Shown piece after piece: positions 40,566-48,889 of a stretch of 64,000 nt of DNA; position 1 is the first letter of the stretch; each line of letters starts with the position of its first letter. The stretch spans positions 1-64,000 of the forward strand of contig CAZSLS010000006.1 in the NCBI GenBank assembly GCA_964607575.1, in the 5' to 3' direction. A program made the position numbers and the translations under genes. This stretch comes from BS750m-G57 sp964607575 (GTDB taxonomy: Bacteria; Planctomycetota; Phycisphaerae; SM23-33). A model generated the notes under the pieces. The model was not told the origin of the DNA and ran no database searches. It saw only the letters and a program-made list of their open reading frames with translations.

Positions 40566-43148
40566 ATGAACACAAATGGTATCTCGAAAGTTATTTTGGG
40601 GCTGATGGTTGTTGCGTTGCTTTGCGGGCGGGCGGTCGCTGAACCCGACGCATGGACCGGAGGGGCGCCTTCGGGAGCCGCGTATCCCGAAGGGGAGGCC
40701 GACCGGCGATTCGCTACGCTGTCCCGGGATATCAAATCGCGGGCGACGATCAACAAGTTCGCCGCGGAGACTTTCCGCAAGGAGTCGATGATACTCGACA
40801 CCGACCGCGACCCGCTGGACGTGGTCCTGCGCCGCAGCGAATCGCTACTTGCGGATATCGCGCGCCTGCCCAAGGCGCCCAAGCTCGACAAGATGAAGAC
40901 CGAACTTGCCGCCTTGAAAACCGCCGCCGCCAAGGTCGACCCGAAGGACGCTCCGGCCCGCCGTGCGATCTTCGACAAGGTCTGCGCGCTCCGCAGGCGG
41001 ATCGCATTCGCCAATCCGCTGCTGGACTTCAGCGAGATGCTGATCGTCAAGCGTCTGTTGCCTGGATACAATCACATGTGCGACCAGTACTACGGTATGG
41101 CGCAGCGTCCCGGCGGGGGACTCTACGTTCTCAGCGACGTGTTCGGAGCCAAACCGCAGATACGAAGCCTTCTGGACAAGTCGGTGGTGACCACCGGGCG
41201 TCTGAAGGGCAAGAAGCTCTCCGGCGGTCCGAATAAACTCTGGAGGGTCCGCTACAACGGTATGGGAAGCAGCGGTGGCGACGAGACCCAGGGCGGATCG
41301 TTCCTCTCGCCCGATCTGTCGTTCGATGGTAAGACCGTCGCGTTCGCTTACGTTGAAATGACAGGCGACAGGAAGCACGATTTCCACACCGACCCTACAA
41401 AAGGGCACTGGAGCAAGGAACGAGCCTACCATGTATTCTCCGTCGGGATCGACGGGAAGAACCTCCGCATGCTCACCGACGGTACGTGGAACGATTTCGA
41501 CCCGTGCTTCATGCCCTCGGGTCGAATCGCATTCATCACCGAGCGGCGCGGCGGATATCTGCGATGCGGGCGAGTCTGCCCGACCTACACCCTGTACGAC
41601 ATGGCCGCAGACGGAAGCGGTATCAAATGCCTGTCGTTCCACGAGACAAACGAATGGCATCCCAGTGTCACCAACGACGGGATGATCATCTGGACGCGAT
41701 GGGACTACGTTGACCGTCACGGGCAGATTGCCCACATGGCGTGGACCACCACCCCCGACGGACGCGACCCGCGCGCCGTACACGGAAACTACGCCACACG
41801 CAACAAGCGCCCTGACATGGAAGTCGACGCTCGTGCCATTCCCGGTTCGAACAAGTTCGTAGCCGTTGCCGCCCCGCACCACGCTCAATCGTTCGGTTCG
41901 ATGGTGATTATCGACCCCCGCGCCGAAGACGATGACGCGATGGGCCCGGTGAAGCGCGTGACACCCGACGCGGGCTTCCCCGAATCGCAGACCCACAAGC
42001 AGCGGTCGATGCTCTACGGACAGCCCTGGCCGCTGAACGAAGACTACTACATCTGCGCGTATGATCCCGGAGGAAGAGGCACCAGCGGGACAATGTACGG
42101 AATCTATCTCGTCGATTCCTTCGGTAACAGGGAACTGATCTATCGCGACCCGGCGATCGCCTCGCAGAGTCCCATTCCGATCAAGGCCCGCAAAAAGCCC
42201 CCGGTGATTCCGGAGATGTCCAAACGTCTCGAAGCCAATCCGCTCAAGGAGGCGACGGTCGGCGTGGTCAACGTTTACAATGCCGACAAGCCGCTGCCCA
42301 AGGGCGTGAAGATCAAATCGCTGCGAGTTTACCAGGTCTTCCCGCTGTCGGTCGCTTCGGCGCGGGTGACCCACGCCACCGGATGCCAGATCCCACAGGC
42401 CAGGGACTCGATCAACCTGACCCGCGCCGTGCTCGGTACGGTCCCCGTCGAGGCCGACGGAAGCGCCCACTTCACCGTACCCTCGGGCAAGGAACTGTTC
42501 TTCCAGGTACTCGACGAGAAGGGGCTGGCGGTTATGTCGATGCGGTCGGGCACGCATTTTCAGCCCGGCGAGCGTACGATCTGCCAGGGCTGCCACGAGT
42601 CCAAATACGGAGTAGCCACCTCGCCGTCGAGGAAGGTGACGATGGCGATGAAACGGGCTCCCTCAAAACTCAAACCCGAGGCCGACGGTACCAATCCGTT
42701 CAGCTACCCGCGACTCGTCCAGCCCGTGCTGGACAAGCACTGCGTCAAATGTCACGAGAAGAACAAGGACAATAAGGACAAGACCAAGCGAACCCTCCCG
42801 CTGGATTCGAAGATCGTCAAGACGGCCCGGGGTAGTTACATGAACCCGAAGACTTCCTACTTCGTTTCGTATCTGAACCTGGCGCCGAAGTACGGTTTCT
42901 ACAATTACGGCGGTAAGAATTGGAACGATCCCAAATGGTACCGGAGCACGGCCGGCGAGTTCGGAGCCCAGGCCTCGAAACTTTATCAATTGCTCCAGAA
43001 GGGGCATTACAAGGTGAAGCTTTCGCCCGATGAGATGCGTCGCATAACCGTATGGCTGGATTCCTGCTCGCCGTTCTACGGAGTGTATGAGAAGGAAGGC
43101 GGACTGGCTCAACTCCGCGGTGAGATCGCCAAACCGACACTCGAATAA
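40566..43148 (+). CDS. HzsA-like secreted dihaem beta-propeller protein
   Basis: An 860-residue protein with a signal peptide (MNTNGISKVILGLMVVALLCG). An N-terminal helical region (SMILDTDRDPLDVVLRRSES) closely resembles the one in the relative at 25605 (TILDTDKTPLDVALRRI), followed by propeller repeats (DLSFDGKTVAFAYVE, VFSVGIDGKNLRMLTDG, FITERRGGYLRCGRVCP). Two haem motifs are seen, CQGCH and CVKCH. AAAGGTGAG precedes the ATG at 40566. It is followed after 12 bases by a double fucosidase gene, so a role at the surface linked to polysaccharide use is suggested by context. The activity is unknown. Confidence 0.75.
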   Translation: MNTNGISKVILGLMVVALLCGRAVAEPDAWTGGAPSGAAYPEGEADRRFATLSRDIKSRATINKFAAETFRKESMILDTDRDPLDVVLRRSESLLADIARLPKAPKLDKMKTELAALKTAAAKVDPKDAPARRAIFDKVCALRRRIAFANPLLDFSEMLIVKRLLPGYNHMCDQYYGMAQRPGGGLYVLSDVFGAKPQIRSLLDKSVVTTGRLKGKKLSGGPNKLWRVRYNGMGSSGGDETQGGSFLSPDLSFDGKTVAFAYVEMTGDRKHDFHTDPTKGHWSKERAYHVFSVGIDGKNLRMLTDGTWNDFDPCFMPSGRIAFITERRGGYLRCGRVCPTYTLYDMAADGSGIKCLSFHETNEWHPSVTNDGMIIWTRWDYVDRHGQIAHMAWTTTPDGRDPRAVHGNYATRNKRPDMEVDARAIPGSNKFVAVAAPHHAQSFGSMVIIDPRAEDDDAMGPVKRVTPDAGFPESQTHKQRSMLYGQPWPLNEDYYICAYDPGGRGTSGTMYGIYLVDSFGNRELIYRDPAIASQSPIPIKARKKPPVIPEMSKRLEANPLKEATVGVVNVYNADKPLPKGVKIKSLRVYQVFPLSVASARVTHATGCQIPQARDSINLTRAVLGTVPVEADGSAHFTVPSGKELFFQVLDEKGLAVMSMRSGTHFQPGERTICQGCHESKYGVATSPSRKVTMAMKRAPSKLKPEADGTNPFSYPRLVQPVLDKHCVKCHEKNKDNKDKTKRTLPLDSKIVKTARGSYMNPKTSYFVSYLNLAPKYGFYNYGGKNWNDPKWYRSTAGEFGAQASKLYQLLQKGHYKVKLSPDEMRRITVWLDSCSPFYGVYEKEGGLAQLRGEIAKPTLE

Positions 43149-43160
43149 ACGAGGTGGACA

Positions 43161-46031
43161 ATGCGATATCGAATCTTGCCGGCGATGCTTGTCGTGGTCG
43201 CGGTCTGTCGGACCGCGCCGGCGGAGTTCCCGTTGACCGCAAAGCCTGAAGTTGTCGAGGCGTGGAAGGATATGCGTTTCGGTATGTTCCTCTGCTGGGG
43301 ACCGGTCAGCCTTACCGGTAAGGAGATCGGATGGTCGCGGGGAGCGCCCCCCTGGGGGCGCCGCAAGGGCGTTCGCGGCGGGAAAGGCCCCACGCCGGCG
43401 GCGGTCTACGACAAACTCTACACCAAGTGGAAGCCCGACAAGTTCGATGCCGAGCAGTGGGTGAAAATCGCCAAGGACGCCGGGCAGAAGTACTTGATCT
43501 TCCTGGTCAAGCATCACGACGGATTCTGTCTGTACGACACGAAGCTGACGGACTTTAAGTCTACCGGCCCGGCGTCGGCGTGGAAGGTCGACGTGATGAA
43601 GCACGTCACCGACGCCTGTCACAAACACGACCTGAAACTGATAATCTACTACTCCCAGCCGGACTGGCATCATCCGGATTTTCTCGGTGAGAATCACCAG
43701 CGATATATCAAGTATCTCCACGGACAGATACGCGAACTGCTGACGAACTACGGGAAGATAGACGGGCTCTGGTTCGACAATCTCCGGGGACGCGGAAATA
43801 ACCCCGCGGCGGCTAAGCTGTGGGACTCTGAGAAACTGTTCAAAATGGCCCGCGGCATTCAGCCGCACCTCATCATCAATGATCGCTGCGGGCTTGACGC
43901 GGATTTCTACACGCCCGAACAGCACGTCGGACGATCGGACACAAAACGGTCGTGGGAAAGCTGCATCACCCTCGGTACGCAGTGGGCGTGGAAGCCCGAC
44001 GACAAACTCAAGCCGTACACCGACGGGCTTCGGATGCTGATCCTCTGTGCGGTGGGGGATGGTAACCTGGCCCTGAACACCAACCCCATGCCCGACGGGA
44101 GAATCGAACCGCGCCAGGTGATCAGCTTCCAGAAAATCGGAAAGTGGATGAAGAAATACGGGGAATCGATTTACGGCACGCGCGGCGGTCCGTTCATCTC
44201 GCCGGATCGCAACGCCCGCAGGTTCAACTCCGCGCGCGATGGTTTCAAACTCCCGACGAAGCGGTGGTGGGGCGGTTCGACCTGCAAGGGCAAGACCGTC
44301 TACCTGCACATCCTCAGATGGCCTGCCGATTCGGTCACCCTCCCGCCGATAGATCGGAAGATAGTCTCGCACTCGGTCCTGACCGGCGGTAAAGCTATCG
44401 TCAAGCAGACCGCCGGCGGTATTACTGTAAGCGTTCCAAAGGACCATCGCGACGATCTGGACACAATCGTCAAACTCGAATTCGACAGGTCAGTGGCGGG
44501 GATGGAACCTGTCAAACCGAAGGCCTATAAGCCGACTCATTGCAAAGTCAGCGAGAAGAAAGCAAAGGACGGAACCAGTCTGCTGACAGTGCGCAGGCCC
44601 GACGGAAAGACCGTCGCCGCTTACCAGGTCAAGCTCCGGCCCAACCATAGCCCCGCGACGTCTGAGGATAACGAACTGATCAGGAAATGGCGGGAGTGGA
44701 AGTACGGAGCGTTCCTCTGTTTCAATTCAAACCAGTTCAGCGGTAAGGAATTCTGCGACATCAAGGATCCCATGCTTTACGGTCCACAGCAATTGGATGT
44801 CAAACAATGGATTACCACCTTCAAGACCGCGGGCATGACGCACGCGGTGCTTACCGCTCGTCACACTTCGGGCTTTCTTCTCTGGGACAGCGCCACAACG
44901 GATTTCGACGTGGCCTCGAGCGGAAACAAGACCGACGTGGTTAAGGCCTACGTTCAGGAATGCAGGCGCCAGGGACTCATTCCCGGTTTCTACTATTGCC
45001 TGTGGGGCGGTAAGAACTGTGGACCTTCAGGAAAGAAGGAGCTTCCCGGCGCTCGGGCCATGATCCTGGCGCAGCTCCACGAACTCGCGACCCGCAACGG
45101 ACATATCCCTTATTTCTGGATCGACATGATGAACTGGGCGCCGGCGGACCTGACGGCCCAGGAAATCTATGACTCGATCAAGAACGTCAATCCGCAGACA
45201 GTTGTGCTCTTCAACCAGCACATACAGGACGGTAGTCGGCTCAAGTACTTTCCAACAGATGTCATTAACGGTGAGATGATGCCTCCGCCCGCATCAGGCC
45301 ACGCCGCAAGGCGCAAAGTCGGAGACAAGACCTATTACCTTCCTTTCGAATTCGAGCCCTGCTCCCAGAGCAGGGCAGGCGGACCGGGGGGCGTATACAG
45401 GAACTATTGCTGGTTCACTTACGGCGGTGGTAAGGGGTTCGCCCCCAGCAGACCTTTTTCCGTGCGGCTTATTTACAAGCATATCAAGCAGGCTCGCGAC
45501 CGGGGCGCCAGCAATATTCTCCTGTCGTGCGCCCCCGACCATACGGGGCGGTTTCGCAAGCTGGATGTCGAGCAGATCATCCTTCTCTCGCGCGTTATGA
45601 AAGACCCGTCGCTCTTGCCTCCGGCGCCCATTACTGCCGGCTGCAAGGCGACCGCATCAGGCGTCTGGCCGAATCCTCGATTGGATGCGGGTTTGGCGTT
45701 CGATGATGACATGACCACACGTTGGGGCGGCGCCACCGACAGTAAATCGGGCTGGTTGGCGGTGGATCTCGGCGCCGAGAAAACGTTCGGACGCGTGTTT
45801 ATCAGCGAGGCTTACGATCGGATCCAGAAGTTCGAACTGCAGATAAAGAAGGGCGATTCGTGGCGGACGTTTTATAAGGGCGCCAAGATTGGCGAGAAGT
45901 TCTCCGCGGCCTTTGCTCCCGTTACGGCGCGTCACGTGCGTTTGAATATCATCGAGGCTTCGCACGTGCCGACGATCTGGGAAGTCCAGCTTTTAGCACC
46001 CAAAGCCGCAAAGAAACGCCTACGCGAGTGA
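43161..46031 (+). CDS. Double GH29 alpha-L-fucosidase-like protein with C-terminal F5/8 domain
   Basis: A 956-residue secreted protein holding two GH29-type barrels in tandem. The first has RFGMFLCWGP, VKHHDGFCLYDTKLTDFKST and the nucleophile segment IDGLWFDNLRG; the second has KYGAFLCFNSNQFSGKEF, TARHTSGFLLWDSATTDFDV and YFWIDMMNWAP. A C-terminal discoidin-like domain (DLGAEKTFGRVFISEAYDRI, ARHVRLNIIEA) probably binds carbohydrate. Known fucosidases normally have one catalytic domain. The second barrel has TSGF where the first has HDGF, so its activity may differ. The signal peptide is at residues 1-21. The start follows GAGGTGG, 12 bases after the HzsA-like gene, so both are in one operon with the genes downstream. 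Confidence 0.8.
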   Translation: MRYRILPAMLVVVAVCRTAPAEFPLTAKPEVVEAWKDMRFGMFLCWGPVSLTGKEIGWSRGAPPWGRRKGVRGGKGPTPAAVYDKLYTKWKPDKFDAEQWVKIAKDAGQKYLIFLVKHHDGFCLYDTKLTDFKSTGPASAWKVDVMKHVTDACHKHDLKLIIYYSQPDWHHPDFLGENHQRYIKYLHGQIRELLTNYGKIDGLWFDNLRGRGNNPAAAKLWDSEKLFKMARGIQPHLIINDRCGLDADFYTPEQHVGRSDTKRSWESCITLGTQWAWKPDDKLKPYTDGLRMLILCAVGDGNLALNTNPMPDGRIEPRQVISFQKIGKWMKKYGESIYGTRGGPFISPDRNARRFNSARDGFKLPTKRWWGGSTCKGKTVYLHILRWPADSVTLPPIDRKIVSHSVLTGGKAIVKQTAGGITVSVPKDHRDDLDTIVKLEFDRSVAGMEPVKPKAYKPTHCKVSEKKAKDGTSLLTVRRPDGKTVAAYQVKLRPNHSPATSEDNELIRKWREWKYGAFLCFNSNQFSGKEFCDIKDPMLYGPQQLDVKQWITTFKTAGMTHAVLTARHTSGFLLWDSATTDFDVASSGNKTDVVKAYVQECRRQGLIPGFYYCLWGGKNCGPSGKKELPGARAMILAQLHELATRNGHIPYFWIDMMNWAPADLTAQEIYDSIKNVNPQTVVLFNQHIQDGSRLKYFPTDVINGEMMPPPASGHAARRKVGDKTYYLPFEFEPCSQSRAGGPGGVYRNYCWFTYGGGKGFAPSRPFSVRLIYKHIKQARDRGASNILLSCAPDHTGRFRKLDVEQIILLSRVMKDPSLLPPAPITAGCKATASGVWPNPRLDAGLAFDDDMTTRWGGATDSKSGWLAVDLGAEKTFGRVFISEAYDRIQKFELQIKKGDSWRTFYKGAKIGEKFSAAFAPVTARHVRLNIIEASHVPTIWEVQLLAPKAAKKRLRE

Positions 46032-46052
46032 ACGCAGGTTAGGGAGTCGGTT

Positions 46053-48014
46053 ATGCGTGAAAGACTATCCGGACGTGTCCTGTTGCTCATTGCGGCAATT
46101 GGATGGTGCGTTTCGGTCTCGGCGGGCGCCGAGGGCGACAAGGCCTTAACAACCAAGCAGACCGAACTTCGGGCCAAGTTGAAAAAACTGCCGTTTAGAA
46201 TCGTTTACGAGAGTTACCGGGGCAAGGACTGGGAGCTGTTCCTGATGAATGCCGACGGTTCCGCCGGTAAGAATCTCACCAATACACCCGACGCCGACGA
46301 CATGTACCCCCACGCCTCGCCCGATGGTAAGCAGATATGTTTCGTCGTGGACCAGGGCAAGGGATCGGGCAAATCGCGCAGCGTTTACGTGATCGGCGCT
46401 GATGGTAAGGGGCGGCGCATGATCGCACGCGATGCCCGCCAACCGTGTTGGAGCCCCGATGGGCGGAAGATCGCCTACCTGCCGGCAGAGTTCAAGCGAT
46501 TCACGCTTAAGGATTTCGCCACCAAAGGCGTGGTGGTCTTCGACCTGAAGACCGCCAAGGGCGCCCCGCATCCCAACGCGAAGCTCCATCACCTATACAA
46601 CCTCTGCTGGTCGCCCGCCGGCGGGTGGTTCACCGCCACCGTACACGGAGGAATGGGCCACAAGCACGCGAATCTGGCGTTCGAGGCCGGCGGGACGAAG
46701 GTCTTCAAACTGCCCGGCGTCAATGGATGCCGCCCCGACATCAGCCCGGACGGGAAGAAAATATCCTGGAACCCCTCCGACCATGCGATCTGCGTCGGCG
46801 ACCTGCAACTAGGCGCCTCGGGGCCGAAGGTGACAAACATTCGCAAGCTTGTCACGTGCGATAAAAAACATGAGGTGTATCACTCAGACTGGTCGCCGGA
46901 CGGAAAGTACGTCGCGTTCTCATACGGGCCGAAGGGGGGCGAACAGGTTGGCTCGATGGCAAAAGGGTGGCATATCGCCGTCGCCGACGCCGCCGCGGAC
47001 AACGTGTGGGTCACGGTTACCAAAGACGGTCTCTGCAACAAGGAGGCCGACTGGGTCGCCATTGCCCCGGCGGCGAGTTCGAAACAGGCGCGGTTGCGGG
47101 CGGAACTCAGCGAACTGCCGCACAAGATCGTCCATGAGAGTTATCGCAAGGGTAACTGGGATTTGTTCATGATGGCCGCTGACGGGTCGACGCCGGTCAA
47201 CCTTACCAAAACGTCCGACACCCAGGAAATGTACCCGCACGCATCGCCCGACGGCAAGAAGATCAGCTTTGTTGCCGACGAGGGGACCGGCAGGGACAGG
47301 CAGCGAAACGTGTATCTCATGAACGCCGACGGGACGGGCCGTACGCTGGTGGCGAAAAACGCCCGCCAGCCCTGCTGGAGCCCCGACGCATCCAAACTGC
47401 TCTACGCCAGGGGCGAGTATAAGCGGTTTACATACAGCAGCTACGGAACGAAGGAACTGGTATTCTACGACCCGGTCGCCAGGCAACACACCCCGCACCC
47501 CAACACATCACTCCTTCACGCGACGTACCTTTGCTGGGCGCCGGGGGAGAAGTGGATTTTCGCCACCGTACACGGGGGCATGGGCTTGAAGCACGCCGAT
47601 GTAGCCATCGAGGCAAACGGTACGGGCGTATTCCGTCTCAAGCCCGTCCGCGGATGCAGGATGGATGTCCGGGCCGATGGCAGGAAAATCCTGTGGAACC
47701 TCAACGACCGCGAGATTGTCACCGCGGATATCGATTTGCAGGCCGGCCCGCCGGCAATCACGAACATCAGAACCGTCGTCAGTTGCGACAAGAAACACAT
47801 GATCTACCACGGCGATTGGTCGCCGGATGGGAAATACATCGCCTTCTCGCATGGCCCGAACGGTCAGCAGCACGTCGGACGCATGGCTCGCGGGTGGCAT
47901 ACCTGTGTTGCCGACGCGGCTGAGACCAACGTATGGGTAACCCTGACCACTGCCGGCGAGAGCAACAAGGAGCCCGACTGGATTCGCGTTGCGAGTGGGG
48001 ATTCGAAACCATGA
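46053..48014 (+). CDS. Secreted PD40/TolB-like beta-propeller protein, internally duplicated
   Basis: A 653-residue protein with a signal peptide (LLLIAAIGWCVSVSAGA). It consists of two homologous halves of about 310 residues: KIVHESYRKGNWDLFMMAADGS in the second half mirrors RIVYESYRGKDWELFLMNADGS in the first, and both contain ARQPCWSPD, TVHGGMG and CDKKH. Each half has PD40 blades (YPHASPDGK, DWSPDGKY). TolB-like propellers bind partners or polysaccharide; no catalytic site is evident. AGGGAG precedes the start. The stop overlaps the start of the SUMF1-like lipoprotein gene (ATGA), so the two products are probably made in fixed ratio. Confidence 0.75.
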   Translation: MRERLSGRVLLLIAAIGWCVSVSAGAEGDKALTTKQTELRAKLKKLPFRIVYESYRGKDWELFLMNADGSAGKNLTNTPDADDMYPHASPDGKQICFVVDQGKGSGKSRSVYVIGADGKGRRMIARDARQPCWSPDGRKIAYLPAEFKRFTLKDFATKGVVVFDLKTAKGAPHPNAKLHHLYNLCWSPAGGWFTATVHGGMGHKHANLAFEAGGTKVFKLPGVNGCRPDISPDGKKISWNPSDHAICVGDLQLGASGPKVTNIRKLVTCDKKHEVYHSDWSPDGKYVAFSYGPKGGEQVGSMAKGWHIAVADAAADNVWVTVTKDGLCNKEADWVAIAPAASSKQARLRAELSELPHKIVHESYRKGNWDLFMMAADGSTPVNLTKTSDTQEMYPHASPDGKKISFVADEGTGRDRQRNVYLMNADGTGRTLVAKNARQPCWSPDASKLLYARGEYKRFTYSSYGTKELVFYDPVARQHTPHPNTSLLHATYLCWAPGEKWIFATVHGGMGLKHADVAIEANGTGVFRLKPVRGCRMDVRADGRKILWNLNDREIVTADIDLQAGPPAITNIRTVVSCDKKHMIYHGDWSPDGKYIAFSHGPNGQQHVGRMARGWHTCVADAAETNVWVTLTTAGESNKEPDWIRVASGDSKP

Positions 48015-48889
48015 GGACGCCGGCGCTGATCGCTCTGCTGGCGCTGGCCGGTGCGATGGGCGTGTCATGTCAGCGGCGCGATGACGCCGACAGCGCCAAA
48101 CCCCTGCCGGTTTTCACCACCAAATCAGGCGTGGAGATGCTTCACGTACCGGGCGGGTGGTTCCAGATGGGTTCGGCTACCGGGCAGGCCGACGAAGGGC
48201 CCGTTCACCGGGTCCGGGTCGATGCGTTTCTAATGGACAAATACGAAGTGACGCAGGACCAGTTCCGGCGGCTGGAGATACCCGACCCGTCCCATTTTAA
48301 AGGTCCGCGGCGCCCGGTCGAGCATGCCACGTTCGCCGAAGTGGTTGAATTTTGCAACGAGCGTTCCCTGGCAGAGGGACTCAAGCCGTGCTACAAGCTC
48401 GAAGCTTCCGGCCGCGTGTCGCACTGCAACTTCGACGCCGACGGATACCGCCTGCCCACCGAAGCCGAGTGGGAGTATGCCTGCCGCGCCGGTACGGACG
48501 CCGATCGCTTCTTTACCGGTGGGGCGGATCGGAATCTGCGGCGATACGCCTGGTATGCGGTAAACGCGGCGAAGAAGACGCATCCCGTGGGCCTGAAGCA
48601 GCCCAACGCCTGGGGCCTGTACGACATGTACGGAAACGTCGCCGAGTGGTGCAATGACTACTACGCCCCGGATTACTTCAAGACCAGCCCGGAAGAGAAC
48701 CCTCGCGGCGCGCTGGCGACCAGGCTGATGGTCGTGCGCGGCGGGGCGTGGAATTCTTCGCCGGACTGGTGTCGTTCGGCGGCGCGCGGCGGAGAGAACC
48801 CGCGAGTTCACGATGTGTGTTTCACTCCCGACTCATTGGGTTTTCGCTGCGTCCGCAAAGCAGTTGCGGTCAAAACTGGAAGTAGATGA
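48011..48889 (+). CDS. SUMF1/formylglycine-generating enzyme-like lipoprotein
   Basis: A 292-residue protein with a lipoprotein leader (LALLALAGAMGVSC). The body is an FGE-sulfatase (SUMF1) domain: HVPGGWFQMGS, DKYEVTQDQFRR, YRLPTEAEWEYACRAGT, WGLYDMYGNVAEWCND, VVRGGAWNSSPDWCRSAAR and LGFRCVR. Functional FGE has two copper-binding cysteines, near CHDSYC; here the equivalent region reads NSSPDWC, so only one is present. It is therefore probably a binding or scaffolding member rather than the enzyme that activates the sulfatases nearby. It begins in an ATGA overlap with the propeller gene. Its 3' end overlaps the convergent MBOAT gene by 20 bases. Confidence 0.82.
   Translation: MRTPALIALLALAGAMGVSCQRRDDADSAKPLPVFTTKSGVEMLHVPGGWFQMGSATGQADEGPVHRVRVDAFLMDKYEVTQDQFRRLEIPDPSHFKGPRRPVEHATFAEVVEFCNERSLAEGLKPCYKLEASGRVSHCNFDADGYRLPTEAEWEYACRAGTDADRFFTGGADRNLRRYAWYAVNAAKKTHPVGLKQPNAWGLYDMYGNVAEWCNDYYAPDYFKTSPEENPRGALATRLMVVRGGAWNSSPDWCRSAARGGENPRVHDVCFTPDSLGFRCVRKAVAVKTGSR

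Noticed and set aside
40845..42596. 583-codon reading frame on the minus strand
   Set aside because: It is antisense to the third HzsA-like gene, has low-complexity His/Val/Gly/Arg composition typical of GC-rich shadow frames, and shows no domain or ribosome binding site.
42663..44447. 594-codon reading frame on the minus strand
   Set aside because: It is antisense to the end of the HzsA-like gene and the first GH29 barrel, both with clear motifs; no recognisable features of its own.
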